Below are positions 1 through 8,835 of a stretch of DNA of 64,000 nucleotides, one piece after another (within the stretch, counting starts at the first letter, position 1; every line of letters starts with the position of its first letter). The position numbers and the translations under genes are program-made. The DNA comes from Trichormus sp. M33_DOE_039 (GTDB lineage Bacteria > Cyanobacteriota > Cyanobacteriia > Cyanobacteriales > Nostocaceae). The DNA is taken from the NCBI GenBank assembly GCA_015296085.1, contig DVDT01000052.1, positions 1-64,000 of the forward strand. The letters are read 5' to 3'. The notes beneath the pieces were generated by a model. That model did no database searches. It had not been told where the DNA came from and worked only from the letters and a program-made list of their open reading frames with translations.

Positions 1-690
1 AGTCAGACCATCCCCACTCCAGACTACTGAGTAAACCCCACTCTCATGACCTGCCAGAGTCAGTCGACAATCCCCAGTCCGCACATCCCACAGTTTGACT
101 GTCTCATCCTCACTACTACTAGCCAGAGTTAGATCATCCCCGCTCCAGGCTACCGACCAAACCCAATCGCTATGACTAGCCAGAGTCAGGCGACAATCCC
201 CAGTCTGCACGTCCCACAGTTTGACTGTTTTATCATTACTACCACTAGCCAAAGTCAGACCATCCCCACTCCAGACTACTGAGTAAACCCCACTCTCATG
301 ACCTGCCAGAGTCAGTTGACAATCCCCAGTCTGCACATCCCACAGTTTGACTGTATTGTCACCACCACTAGCCAGAGTCAGACCATCCCCACTCCAGGCT
401 ACTGAGGAAACCACACTCTCATGACCAGCCAGAGTCAGGCGACAATCCCCAGTCTGCACGTCCCACAGTTTGACTGTTTTATCATTACTACCACTAGCCA
501 GAGTTAGATCATCCCCACTCCAGGCTACTGACCTAACCCAATCGCTATGACCAGCCAGAGTCAGGCGACAATCTCCAGTCTGCACATCCCACAGTTTGAC
601 TGTCCCATCATCACCACCACTAGCCAAAGTCAGACCATCCCCACTCCAGGCTACTGAGTAAACCCCACTCTCATGACCTGTTAAGGTTAA
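1..690 (-). repeat. Nearly identical 126-bp WD40-encoding DNA repeats
   Basis: Five full copies and part of a sixth, at 126-bp spacing (one copy is 3 bp shorter), encode WD40 blades of the type SVAWSGDGLTLASG ... TVKLWDVQTGDC. Two alternating blade starts are seen, HESGVYS and HSDWV, so part of the array has a roughly 250-bp higher-order period. Identity at DNA level is high, including synonymous positions, which implies recent duplication or gene conversion. Confidence 0.9.
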
Positions 691-3270
691 CAACTCCTTA
701 CCACTGTTAGCATTCCACAACCTCACCCTGCCATATTCCTCACCTGTCGCAAGAAGTTTCCCATCAGGACTAAAAGCAACTGTAGAAGCACCGATCAATA
801 CCTTAGCAAAGACCGACTCTTGTAAATCTGCCCCAGTCAAATCAACACTGTGCAGACTCGCCCGACTAAAATCAACACCTGGAAGCACCGTCTGACTTAA
901 ATCCTGTCTTTCTAATGCAAAACGATTACCTTTAATTAATAACTGCACCGCATTACTACCACAGTAACCAGCCTCTACTTCAGTTTTGCCCTTAGTTCCT
1001 TTAACTACCTCTAACAAACGTTCATTAGCTGAAGCAGACAACATCGGCAACATCAAATCCAACACTGCTTTTGCTAACAGAGTTTTACCAAAAGTTTGAG
1101 TTAAATCAGCCTCACTAATCCCCTGGTCATAGGGCATAGTATCAACAATTTCCCGAAAATCATCAGCTAAAATACCCAATTTCCTAGCAAACTTATAAGC
1201 AACAAAAAACTCTAATAAAGACCGATGAGCAGGATAATAATCACCATCAGCATTACGAATTAACATAGTTTGACCCATCATGTCATAATGCCAATGGTCT
1301 AAATCTTTTTGTTCCTGTACTTCCTGACTAAAACAACGCCGAATCCGGTCAGGAAACTCCTTATAATTGAGAGTCATCCTTTCAGTAGACAGCATTTCCC
1401 AAGATAATTCACACAGGAAATATAACTTCTGTGCCATTGATGTAAAAGTGCGTGCAGATTTAATATCCCGTTCCATTTTGTGACGCACTGCATACAGATA
1501 AACACGGGAAATATCTACAGGTTTTCCAGCTTCAATCTCCGGTAAAGCTTCAATAATTAAATCAATCATCACCGGACGACGCGCCAAATCTAATAATTGT
1601 TGATTATGAGTAATATAGTCAACAGTTTCCGGTTTGGCTTTAAAACTGATAACTTGTCTAATTTGCTCATCATTCAACTTTTCTAATTCTAAAACCTCAA
1701 ATTGTGGCGGTTCTCCTGTTAAATTTGCAGTAGAAGCTTTTAACTCTGCATTTAATAACCTACGTCCTTCCAAAGCTTCTGGAAAGTGTTCCGTGCGACA
1801 AGTTAAAATCGCCTTTGCACCAGAAACAACCACCCTAGCAAGCTCCCAAAAATTATTAATCATCGCTTGACGATCTACCCGTGCAGCCATTTCGTCAAAG
1901 CCATCAAAAATTAATAATAATTTCCCCATCCGGTTTAGCTGCTCAAAAGCCGCATAATTTGCTAAACCAATCTGATGTTTCCGAAAAAAGAACTCAGAAA
2001 ATAGAGATTCAATCGTTACAGCTTTTGCATAATCCCGCAAAGGAATCACTAAAGGAATACGCGGTAAAGGTGAACCATCTTGTTTAGCCTGACGATATTT
2101 TTGTAAAGCCTCCCAAGCATAATGAAAAGCAAACCAAGTTTTACCTGTACCAAATTCCCCTAAAATTGATAAGTGTTCCTTAACTGGATCAGCTAACCAG
2201 TTATTAACATAGCGGTCAATCCAACCGTCTTCTTTACCATAGTGGCTAATGCCAATGCGCCGCTTAGTGACTAAATCAACTTCTTCTTTAATACAAGCTA
2301 GTGGCACATAATATTTATTTATTCCTTTTTCTGTCACCTGCTTTTCTAACCATTCAAAATAGCCACTAAAATCAGCGTCAGCTTCAATTAATTCATCTAA
2401 GGTATAACAATAAACTCCTGAATCATTGGCTTGTGCGACTTTCTGTCTGGCTAACTTGCTCACTCTCCGAGGTGCAACCACCCAACCTTCATCAGTTTTA
2501 TATTTTTCTGTCCCTTGTTTAACAGCATTCACATCATGAATACTTGCTTCTCCCTCCACACCGCGAATAAAAATGCGGTCATAACCCCGACGTTTAGGGA
2601 TATTAATAATCCATTCAAAATATTCAGCTTCTAAAACTTCAGTCGGTTCAAATTTATAACCGAGTGCATTAAACCACTCACGCAAATTTTTAGCTAATTC
2701 CGTCTCTCTTTCTACTGGCGACGGTGGTAATAATTGCTGATAACTTTGTGCTAATTGGTTAATTTGCTCTTGAATTGCTGGTAAATTGAGATATTTAACC
2801 TGTTCACTAACTTGATTTAAAGTACGTTGTAATTTATCTAATTTATGGTCTTGTAAAATTTCTGTAGGTGTTCTGGCTTGTTTAGCCACTTCCAGAAATA
2901 AACGGGCAAATTCTGCTACTTCCCTATGAGAGTCAATATTTTGCTGTTTAATTTCATCACCAATTGCATAACTGTCAATATAATTATCTAATTCTTGAAA
3001 ATTGAAATTTTTATTCTGACTGAACGCCTGTTCAAAATTATTTTGAATTTCTGGTTGTCTAAACAACTCTAAAATAACCTTGGGTTTTTCTAACCCATAT
3101 TCAATTAAGGTATAACGATAAATACATTCAAAATCATTTTGTGGTGCATCCGGTTGCAAACCAAACTTTTTGAGTATTTTTAATACTGTTTCGTTACGAC
3201 TAACTTGATCTTGAACACGCTGAACACCCTGACCAACTAATTCACTAATAATATCATCAATAATAAACAT
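1..3270 (-). CDS. NACHT-family STAND NTPase with C-terminal WD40 repeats, 3' end outside window
   Basis: An open frame runs from an ATG at 3270 to the window edge (1090 codons, no stop), so the C-terminus is missing. Residues 1-180 are helical and unrecognised. About 183-300 is a conserved alpha/beta segment (YFEWIINIPKRRGYDR, then IRGVEGEAS, then DEGWVVAPRR) that resembles a restriction-endonuclease-like fold but shows no complete PD-(D/E)xK. A NACHT NTPase follows, with Walker A GEFGTGKT near 371 and Walker B LLLIFDGFDE near 450. A short pentapeptide-like stretch (VDFSRASLHSVDLTGADL) lies near 790-815, then WD40 blades from about 826. Such proteins are signal-sensing STAND ATPases, and several bacterial NACHT proteins act in phage defence. 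A defence role here is inference. No strong ribosome binding site precedes the ATG. Confident in the NACHT-WD40 architecture, not in the effector. Confidence 0.85.
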   Translation of the reverse strand, partial: MFIIDDIISELVGQGVQRVQDQVSRNETVLKILKKFGLQPDAPQNDFECIYRYTLIEYGLEKPKVILELFRQPEIQNNFEQAFSQNKNFNFQELDNYIDSYAIGDEIKQQNIDSHREVAEFARLFLEVAKQARTPTEILQDHKLDKLQRTLNQVSEQVKYLNLPAIQEQINQLAQSYQQLLPPSPVERETELAKNLREWFNALGYKFEPTEVLEAEYFEWIINIPKRRGYDRIFIRGVEGEASIHDVNAVKQGTEKYKTDEGWVVAPRRVSKLARQKVAQANDSGVYCYTLDELIEADADFSGYFEWLEKQVTEKGINKYYVPLACIKEEVDLVTKRRIGISHYGKEDGWIDRYVNNWLADPVKEHLSILGEFGTGKTWFAFHYAWEALQKYRQAKQDGSPLPRIPLVIPLRDYAKAVTIESLFSEFFFRKHQIGLANYAAFEQLNRMGKLLLIFDGFDEMAARVDRQAMINNFWELARVVVSGAKAILTCRTEHFPEALEGRRLLNAELKASTANLTGEPPQFEVLELEKLNDEQIRQVISFKAKPETVDYITHNQQLLDLARRPVMIDLIIEALPEIEAGKPVDISRVYLYAVRHKMERDIKSARTFTSMAQKLYFLCELSWEMLSTERMTLNYKEFPDRIRRCFSQEVQEQKDLDHWHYDMMGQTMLIRNADGDYYPAHRSLLEFFVAYKFARKLGILADDFREIVDTMPYDQGISEADLTQTFGKTLLAKAVLDLMLPMLSASANERLLEVVKGTKGKTEVEAGYCGSNAVQLLIKGNRFALERQDLSQTVLPGVDFSRASLHSVDLTGADLQESVFAKVLIGASTVAFSPDGKLLATGEEYGRVRLWNANSGKELLTLTGHESGVYSVAWSGDGLTLASGGDDGTVKLWDVQTGDCRLTLAGHSDWVRSVAWSGDDLTLASGSNDKTVKLWDVQTGDCRLTLAGHESVVSSVAWSGDGLTLASGGDNTVKLWDVQTGDCQLTLAGHESGVYSVVWSGDGLTLASGSNDKTVKLWDVQTGDCRLTLASHSDWVWSVAWSGDDLTLASSSEDETVKLWDVRTGDCRLTLAGHESGVYSVVWSGDGLT

Positions 3271-3520
3271 ACTATTTATAAATTTCCATTAAATGCGAAC
3301 ATCTTGCGGATTAGATACCCAACTTTTTTAAGAAGTCGAAGATTTTGAAGAATGCTATATTAAGCTTTTGTTAGTGACAATTCACTAAATCTTACTGTAT
3401 AAAAAGTATAATCAGTAATAAATATTAATTTAAATTTTTATATTTAATTTATGTTTATATACAGAAATTGATAAACCAAGGAAATACTTTTTTAATAGAA
3501 AATTCACTACCTCAAGACAA

Positions 3521-3628
3521 CTAAGATACAGCAAAATCTGTGTATTGTTGTAGTTCGACTGGATGGAAACCCCAAATAATATCTTCGCGGAGAATGCCAG
3601 CTTCTAACAATGCTCTAAGAATTAAGCA
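3521..3628 (-). pseudogene. Relic of the C-terminus of a XisI-like protein
   Basis: On the minus strand a short frame reads ALLEAGILREDIIWGFHPVE and then LQQYTDFAVS before a stop at 3521. The GI..EDI..GFH...YTDFAV pattern is that of the C-terminus of fdxN-element excision controlling factor XisI family proteins (about 110 residues when whole). No start and no upstream part of the family is visible, so this is a truncated remnant. It may once have been part of a xisH-xisI pair. The call rests on memory of the family motif. Confidence 0.55.
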
Positions 3629-3635
3629 ATAAATT

Positions 3636-3904
3636 TTAAATAGACAAGATTTTCACAAATTCATCTAAAGAATTCACAGCGATACCTTCTCTACGAGACG
3701 CTGCGCGAACGGTAAGCTACGCTAACGCAACATCCATTAAAGTTTCTAATTGTTCTAAATTCTTACTTTCCAATTGTGCTTGTACTACTGGGGAATTTCG
3801 CCAAAACGCAGTTGCAATACCCGCATTAACTGCCGTCGCGCACCTTCCTGAATACCTTTTTGCTCAATTTCCTGATACCAAGGTGATTCACGTAACATAG
3901 CCAT
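3636..3904 (-). pseudogene. Broken Rpn/DUF4351-type protein fragment
   Basis: From an ATG at 3904 the minus strand reads MLRESPWYQEIEQKGIQEGA, then RRQLMRVLQLRFGEIP, and then hits a frameshift and stop. Another frame continues VQAQLESKNLEQLETLMDVA. A palindromic interspersed repeat then interrupts, and LDEFVKIL follows before a stop at 3636. This resembles the C-terminal region of Rpn-family (PD-(D/E)xK transposase-like) proteins with a DUF4351-like tail, common in Nostoc. It is disabled by a frameshift and the repeat insertion. Confidence 0.6.
3685..3728. repeat. Small interspersed repeat within the Rpn-like relic
   Basis: The stretch with TCTCTACGAGACGCTGCGCG followed by GCTACGCTAACGC is of a type scattered widely in Nostoc genomes. 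Here it splits a degraded coding sequence between the LETLMDVA and LDEFVKIL segments, so it probably inserted into a once intact gene. Confidence 0.55.
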
Positions 3905-4222
3905 ATCTCACCTCATAATTTGTTGCACTAAAGTGTCACAGGATGATTGTTCAGTGTAGTAGTTATCGCTAGGACATCATAATATTCTTTGACTTGACGT
4001 AGAGCATCTAAGCATAGTGATCGCCTTCTTCGCTGCTCATAGTAAATTTACGTAACAAAAAAGCGATCGCCTGACAAAATATGTTCAAAGGCGATCGCTT
4101 CACAAAAATTTTAGATGACAGACATAGAGAGTACTGAGTAATCAATTCTTCAATTTTGAATTTTGTTCGCCTTTGGCGTTCCCGAAGGGTATTTTGAATT
4201 GATTTGTCCCCAGTCCCTTTGC
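3905..4222. other. Intergenic stretch with HIP1 octamers, no gene seen
   Basis: No open frame of interest. It contains GCGATCGC octamers near 4064 and 4093 in opposite-facing short repeats (AAAGCGATCGCCTG and AGGCGATCGCTTCAC), and a short Nostoc-type repeat near 4165-4190 (TTCGCCTTTGGCG). Confidence 0.5.
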
Positions 4223-4732
4223 TTACACGTCCTGTTCACTTAACTCACGAGTGATGTGGTCAAATGGCTCATCTACAAAAGCAGTATTGGTTATACCCGC
4301 AGATGCTACTTGTTCTTTCACCAAATCCTTGAGAATTTGCACACCGCGAACTGTGGGAGCAATAGGTACACTCAGAGAATTGTAAGTTTCCCGGAGACCT
4401 TGCAACACACGCTCGTCTAAAACATTAGTATTACCAGCAACCAGCGCGTATGTAGCGTAGCGCAGGTAGTAATCCATATCTCGCAAACAAGCTGCGTAAC
4501 GACGAGTTGTATAAGCATTACCACCAGGACGAATCAATTCTGGTAGTTCTTCAAACAACTTAGCACCGGCTTGCTTAACAAGTGCAGCCGCATTCGAGTT
4601 AATTGCAGCAGCAGCTTGGACGCGAGCTGTGCCACTCTCAAAATAGGATTTCAAGCTATCGATCGCATTCCGGTCAAAATAACGACCAGTTACGTCATAA
4701 TTCTTAATCAAGGTTGTTACCGCGTCACGCAT
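4223..4732 (-). CDS. apcF: Allophycocyanin beta-18 subunit of the phycobilisome core
   Basis: A 169-residue phycobiliprotein of the allophycocyanin beta type and a core component that helps transfer energy toward chlorophyll. The start is the ATG at 4732 (MRDAVTTLIKNYDV), preceded by GGAGAAGAAGG. A longer frame back to 4792 exists, but the family begins at MRDA. The bilin-attachment cysteine is Cys82 in RRYAACLRDMDYYLRYA, and Asn72 sits at the position that is methylated in beta-type subunits. The length and the NVLDERVLQGLRETYNSL segment fit ApcF. It is transcribed divergently from glnA, the same arrangement I recall in Anabaena PCC 7120. Paralogue ApcB is the main alternative; the sequence looks more like the beta-18 form. 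Confidence 0.88.
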   Translation of the reverse strand: MRDAVTTLIKNYDVTGRYFDRNAIDSLKSYFESGTARVQAAAAINSNAAALVKQAGAKLFEELPELIRPGGNAYTTRRYAACLRDMDYYLRYATYALVAGNTNVLDERVLQGLRETYNSLSVPIAPTVRGVQILKDLVKEQVASAGITNTAFVDEPFDHITRELSEQDV

Positions 4733-5092
4733 TCCTTCTTCTCCCAATCGTTGATATCGTGGTTTGATATTTATTTGGCTGCACTTACGCACCAGTAAAT
4801 TTTTGTGCTATTTAAATATAGATTTGGCACAAAAACCATTTATCCATTATTTAAGGATTCTATGTCAAAGTTGACCCCTCTGAGATTAACTTTCCCTCTT
4901 TTGTGCAGATGTCGAAAGAAAGGTTAATATTACCTGTAATCCAGATGATCTGTAACAACCACTACAAAACTCTCTAATGTTGAGAATCTACGATATTTCA
5001 GGTGTGTCACAACTTTGTTCCGCTCAGTAGGGTTAGGATGCTTTGGCAAGATTCTGGTTTGACGTTAAGAAATTGGCAGAGAAGGAGTAAAA
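4733..5092 (+). promoter_or_regulatory. Divergent apcF/glnA intergenic promoter region
   Basis: 360 bp between the divergent genes. It holds the NtcA-dependent glnA promoter (described separately) and, on the minus strand, the apcF leader. An AGGAG ribosome binding site lies 7-12 bases before glnA. No other structured element is obvious. Confidence 0.6.
4952..4994 (+). promoter_or_regulatory. NtcA-activated glnA promoter
   Basis: GTA at 4952-4954, eight bases, TAC at 4963-4965: a perfect GTA-N8-TAC NtcA site. About 23 bases downstream TACGAT (4989-4994) fits a -10 box of the TAN3T form. This spacing is that of a class II NtcA-activated promoter and matches the nitrogen-regulated glnA promoter known from Anabaena. 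The start site would be near 5000 (inference). Confidence 0.85.
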
Positions 5093-6508
5093 ATGACAAC
5101 CCCACAAGAAGTCTTGAAAATGATTCAAGACCAACACATCCAGATGATTGACCTAAAATTCGTCGATACACTCGGCACTTGGCAGCACCTCACCGTGTTC
5201 CAAGACCAGATTGACGAAAGTTCATTCTCTGATGGTGTACCCTTCGACGGTTCCAGCATCCGGGGTTGGAAAGGCATCGAAGAATCAGACATGACAATGG
5301 TGCTAGATCCTAACACCGCTTGGATCGACCCATTCATGGAAGAGCCAACACTCAGCATAATTTGTAGCATCAAAGAACCTCGTACTGGCGAATGGTACAA
5401 CCGTTGCCCACGAGTTATCGCCCAAAAAGCAATAGACTACCTAGTTTCTAGTGGTCTGGGTGACACAGCTTTCTTTGGCCCTGAAGCTGAATTCTTCATT
5501 TTTGATGATGTCCGCTATGACCAAACTGCCAACGAGGGATACTACCACGTAGATTCAATAGAAGGCCGTTGGAATTTCGGTAGAAAAGAAAGCCCCAACC
5601 TCGGTTACAAAACCCGCTTCAAAGAAGGTTACTTCCCTGTTTCGCCAACAGATACTTTCCAAGATATGCGGACAGAAATGCTGTTGACGATGGCAAAACT
5701 AGGTGTGCCGATTGAAAAGCATCACCATGAAGTAGCCACCGGTGGTCAGTGTGAATTGGGCTTCCGCTTTGGTAAGTTAATCCAAGCTGCTGACTGGTTG
5801 ATGACCTACAAATATGTCATCAAAAACGTAGCTAAGAAATACGGCAGAACCGTTACCTTCATGCCCAAACCTGTGTTTGGTGATAATGGTTCTGGGATGC
5901 ACACCCACCAGTCGATTTGGAAAGATGGTAAACCTCTGTTTGCCGGTGACAAGTATGCTGGTTTGAGTGACATGGCACTGTACTACATTGGTGGTATTCT
6001 CAAACACGCACCAGCATTGTTGGCCATCACCAACCCTTCCACCAACTCTTACAAGCGTCTAGTACCTGGTTATGAAGCACCTGTAAACTTGGCTTACTCC
6101 CAAGGTAATCGTTCTGCTTCTGTGCGTATTCCTCTCTCTGGCACTAACCCCAAAGCCAAGCGTTTAGAGTTCCGTTGTCCAGACGCTACCTCTAACCCTT
6201 ACTTGGCATTTGCAGCCATGCTGTGTGCTGGTATCGATGGTATCAAGAACAAAATTCATCCCGGTGAACCTTTAGATAAAAATATCTATGAACTCTCTCC
6301 AGAAGAACTGGCGAAAGTTCCTTCCACCCCCGGTTCTTTAGAACTAGCTTTGGAAGCACTGGAGAACGACCACGCTTTCTTGACAGAATCAGGCGTATTC
6401 ACTGAAGACTTTATCCAAAACTGGATTGATTACAAGTTAGCTAACGAAGTTAAACAGTTACAATTGCGTCCTCATCCTTACGAGTTCTATCTCTATTACG
6501 ACGCTTAA
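5093..6508 (+). CDS. glnA: Glutamine synthetase type I
   Basis: A full-length 471-residue GSI that makes glutamine from glutamate, ammonia and ATP, the main entry of ammonium into metabolism and essential for using N2 fixed in heterocysts. Visible motifs: FDGSSIRGW (51-59, beta-grasp latch), FGPEAEFF metal ligands, [17 protein letters not shown]-binding loop, [13 protein letters not shown], and ASVRIP. Tyr399 in NIYELSPEE is where adenylylation occurs in enterobacteria. Cyanobacteria instead use small inactivating factors, and one (gifA) is encoded next door. The ATG at 5093 follows GAAGGAG. Expression is under the NtcA site at 4952. Confidence 0.98.
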   Translation: MTTPQEVLKMIQDQHIQMIDLKFVDTLGTWQHLTVFQDQIDESSFSDGVPFDGSSIRGWKGIEESDMTMVLDPNTAWIDPFMEEPTLSIICSIKEPRTGEWYNRCPRVIAQKAIDYLVSSGLGDTAFFGPEAEFFIFDDVRYDQTANEGYYHVDSIEGRWNFGRKESPNLGYKTRFKEGYFPVSPTDTFQDMRTEMLLTMAKLGVPIEKHHHEVATGGQCELGFRFGKLIQAADWLMTYKYVIKNVAKKYGRTVTFMPKPVFGDNGSGMHTHQSIWKDGKPLFAGDKYAGLSDMALYYIGGILKHAPALLAITNPSTNSYKRLVPGYEAPVNLAYSQGNRSASVRIPLSGTNPKAKRLEFRCPDATSNPYLAFAAMLCAGIDGIKNKIHPGEPLDKNIYELSPEELAKVPSTPGSLELALEALENDHAFLTESGVFTEDFIQNWIDYKLANEVKQLQLRPHPYEFYLYYDA

Positions 6509-6549
6509 TTAATACCTGTTTGCAATCTATAATTCCAGAGATAAAATTG

Positions 6550-6573
6550 GCCACCCTTGGGGGTGGCTTTTTT
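6550..6573 (+). terminator. Intrinsic terminator of glnA
   Basis: GCCACCC, TTGG loop, GGGTGGC, then six T, 42 bases after the glnA stop. The perfect GC-rich stem and T-run make this a strong rho-independent terminator. It also separates glnA from the converging gifA. Confidence 0.92.
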
Positions 6574-6614
6574 CTGGGAATAGTCACGATATATTTGAAC
6601 TTCGTTATACTGTT

Positions 6615-6818
6615 CTAGCTCATAGCCGCATTGCTGCGACCGTAAATCATTCTTGTAGTCGGATCAATCTTCCCTTGGATTGGATTCCAATAGTGAGATA
6701 TTTCTTCCGCAGGAAGACCCATTTCTTGTGCCGCACGCATCAGCATCGATTGTTGACGATTTTTGATTTGCTGATATTGGCGCATCATAATGGCACGAGA
6801 TTTTTCTTGAATAGACAT
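6615..6818 (-). CDS. gifA: Glutamine synthetase inactivating factor IF7
   Basis: A 67-residue basic protein (MSIQEKSRAIMMRQYQQI, ending DPTTRMIYGRSNAAMS). GifA/IF7 binds and inactivates glutamine synthetase when ammonium is plentiful. The family hallmark is the Arg-rich, Gln-rich helical N-half and the YGR segment near the C-terminus. A strong GGGAGG ribosome binding site lies 7 bases before the ATG. It converges on glnA, and an NtcA site sits upstream, consistent with NtcA repression under nitrogen limitation, opposite to glnA. Confidence 0.93.
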   Translation of the reverse strand: MSIQEKSRAIMMRQYQQIKNRQQSMLMRAAQEMGLPAEEISHYWNPIQGKIDPTTRMIYGRSNAAMS

Positions 6819-6893
6819 AACACAGCCTCCCTATGGATTTAGAAATATTAGATTAATCTTTAGCTCTCTATTAATCAATTTAGCAAAAATTCT

Positions 6894-6907
6894 GTAACAT
6901 AAACTAC
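6894..6907 (-). promoter_or_regulatory. NtcA site upstream of gifA
   Basis: Perfect palindromic GTA (6894-6896), eight bases, TAC (6905-6907), about 76 bases before the gifA start. In cyanobacteria NtcA represses gif genes, and here the site lies where the gifA promoter is expected. The repression role comes from the known biology; the site is seen directly. Confidence 0.8.
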
Positions 6908-7315
6908 TAAATTGAGTTTTTGTTATAAAAGTTAACATCTATGTAATATTGAGTACAGTAGGCAAAATTCATATTCAGTCAATACTGTAAGAAATACTTA
7001 TCTCTAACCTGATGATCTAGTTGTTACCGTTGTTTACATTTTTTCAGGGCAAAATATCAAGATTTCATAATCAGATTAAGATTTGCTACTGATCTGCTGC
7101 GGCCAGATCAGGAAAGTCTCACTTATATGATTTGAAGCGTTCTTTAATTTTATTGGTCTTTATTCTTTTCGCAGGGTACTTTAAATTTTGAATTGATTTA
7201 GAATCACTATTGTAAAGAAATGTTATGTTCTTGTGCCTAGTTTCTGACTGACAGCCATAAGGAAAATCCAGGCCATGAGCAAATCCCTCATAGTTAATAA
7301 ATCTTCACTAAAACC
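6908..7315. other. Intergenic region before the ferritin-like gene, no gene seen
   Basis: AT-rich with scattered stops in all frames. No tRNA, terminator or clear operator is visible. It presumably contains the promoter of the gene at 7316; no -35/-10 pair stands out. Confidence 0.4.
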
Positions 7316-8215
7316 ATGACAGTTGTTTATCCACGGAAATTCCAAAATACTTTGAGTGCAAGGGACGTACTCAAACAAGTAGTAAGCGATCGCGAGATTC
7401 ACTTGATCACCCTCAACCGCTATCGTTATAGTGAGCAGCGCAGCTGTAAAGACTTAACCGACTTAATAGAACGACTTAACGGCAAACCACCAGAACTGAT
7501 TAGAGACTTATCCAACCACATAGCCGATGAAGCTCGTCATGCCATGTGGTTGACTGATTTATTAGTAGAATTGGAGGCAAATGTAGGGACACCCCCAGGT
7601 TCTTCTTATATAGACGAATTTGAAAGACTGCTAGACAGTGAACAGCAAGATCCTGCCAAAGATCTGGAAGATTTTGTAATTTCTACCCTTGCTGCCATCA
7701 ACGTCACCGAAAAGCGGGGTTGTGAGTATTTTTCCGCCCACATTTATGCTCTCAAACAAGCACCCCAAACACCAGAAAATATTAAAATTCGCGAAACAAT
7801 CGCCAAAATTCTCCCAGAAGAAGCTGGACACGTCCGTTGGGGGAATCGTTGGCTAGCACAGATAGCAGATAAAAGTCCTGAACATCGCCAAAAAGTTGAG
7901 CAAGCCAAGCGCAAGTACGCCGCTATTGAACAAGCGGCTTTTGAATCAGGAATGGATATTACTTTAGGTGCAGAACTACGACGAGTTGCCAACCTAGTAG
8001 AAATAGCTAACACCATGCCTGTTTGGGAACGTCCCCAATATCTCATGGAACGCCTACCGCAAACATTGTTAGCACCAAACTTGCAATTTACCAGAATCCA
8101 GGCTGCACAAAGAGCTTGGCAGCGTGATCCCCAAGCATTTTTTGATAAGTTTGTGCCAATGTTTTTAAACGGGATACAGAAAATAGAAAATAAATCCCAG
8201 AAAACCAAATCATAA
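7316..8215 (+). CDS. Ferritin-like diiron domain protein
   Basis: 299 residues, mainly helical. Two ExxH motifs are visible: Glu72/His75 in IADEARHAMW and Glu169/His172 in LPEEAGHVRWGNRW, with further Glu at 133 and 137 (TEKRGCEYF). This is the ligand pattern of ferritin-like/rubrerythrin-type four-helix diiron proteins. The reaction is unknown; such proteins range from oxidases to oxygenases. No signal peptide or membrane segment, so probably cytoplasmic. It is a single gene ended by a hairpin terminator. Proximity to patX and hetR is probably only positional. Confidence 0.7.
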   Translation: MTVVYPRKFQNTLSARDVLKQVVSDREIHLITLNRYRYSEQRSCKDLTDLIERLNGKPPELIRDLSNHIADEARHAMWLTDLLVELEANVGTPPGSSYIDEFERLLDSEQQDPAKDLEDFVISTLAAINVTEKRGCEYFSAHIYALKQAPQTPENIKIRETIAKILPEEAGHVRWGNRWLAQIADKSPEHRQKVEQAKRKYAAIEQAAFESGMDITLGAELRRVANLVEIANTMPVWERPQYLMERLPQTLLAPNLQFTRIQAAQRAWQRDPQAFFDKFVPMFLNGIQKIENKSQKTKS

Positions 8216-8260
8216 AGTGATTTTATCTGGTGATTGAATGTAGGGAATTTTAAACCTTTT

Positions 8261-8317
8261 GGCAGAGGGAAAAGATGATTTTTTTAGTCTTCTTTAATTC
8301 TGTCCTCTGCCTTTTTT
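8261..8317 (+). terminator. Terminator after the ferritin-like gene
   Basis: GGCAGAGG at 8261-8268 pairs with CCTCTGCC at 8304-8311, followed by six T. The 35-base loop is long and AT-rich with a possible inner AAGA/TCTT stem. Confidence 0.7.
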
Positions 8318-8547
8318 CCGTCAAATTTTTTCAACCTGAATGACACCCTGGAAATAAAATCGAGCTAGACATAAGGTCTGAAGAGTGGTGATGCTGTCAA
8401 TCAGAGTGTTTAAATGCTTAATGCTTGTAAGACCAGAGTTCAAAAATTTGTCTTCTTGCAAAAGATTCTCTTAAAAGAATTCAATAGTGTTGAGTTTGTT
8501 TTTTATTGGACAGATACTTATGTCACAACCGATATAACCCATGAATA

Positions 8548-8778
8548 CTAGACATTGAAGTAGCTGTGAAGTTGAGATTTCATAATATCTCTTCGTCCAC
8601 TACCACGATTAGGTGCAGTATCTTCTGGTTGGTTGCGCTGAGGTTTTTTGTGTAGGGAGACTAGATTCTGTTTAATTACTGATGAAGTAGCAAAATTTTG
8701 ATTGCCCATCTGTGATACATCAAATGTCAATGAAGCAAATACCAAACTCGAAATTAAAAATGGAACAGCAGCACGCAT
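8548..8778 (-). CDS. patX: PatX, RGSGR-containing inhibitor peptide precursor of HetR
   Basis: A 76-residue protein with a hydrophobic N-terminal export signal (MRAAVPFLISSLVFASL) and, at residues 58-62, the pentapeptide RGSGR followed by R (APNRGSGRRDIM). RGSGR is the active motif of PatS and HetN that binds HetR and blocks heterocyst differentiation. PatX is a widespread small secreted member of heterocystous cyanobacteria with exactly this layout. I recall it lying between glnA and hetR in Anabaena PCC 7120 (asl2332). A TCCGGA motif lies 58 bases upstream. The C-terminal tail after RGSGRR (14 residues) is presumably removed or tolerated. The RGSGR motif and signal-like N-terminus are seen; the activity is inferred. 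Confidence 0.87.
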   Translation of the reverse strand: MRAAVPFLISSLVFASLTFDVSQMGNQNFATSSVIKQNLVSLHKKPQRNQPEDTAPNRGSGRRDIMKSQLHSYFNV

Positions 8779-8835
8779 TTTAAAATTCTCTCTGTGAACT
8801 TTCTTATTTACTGCTACTGATATTTTTGGTAAGAG

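Noticed and set aside
1634-2087. Two plus-strand frames inside the NACHT gene
   Set aside because: They run antisense to a well-supported NACHT coding frame and resemble nothing.
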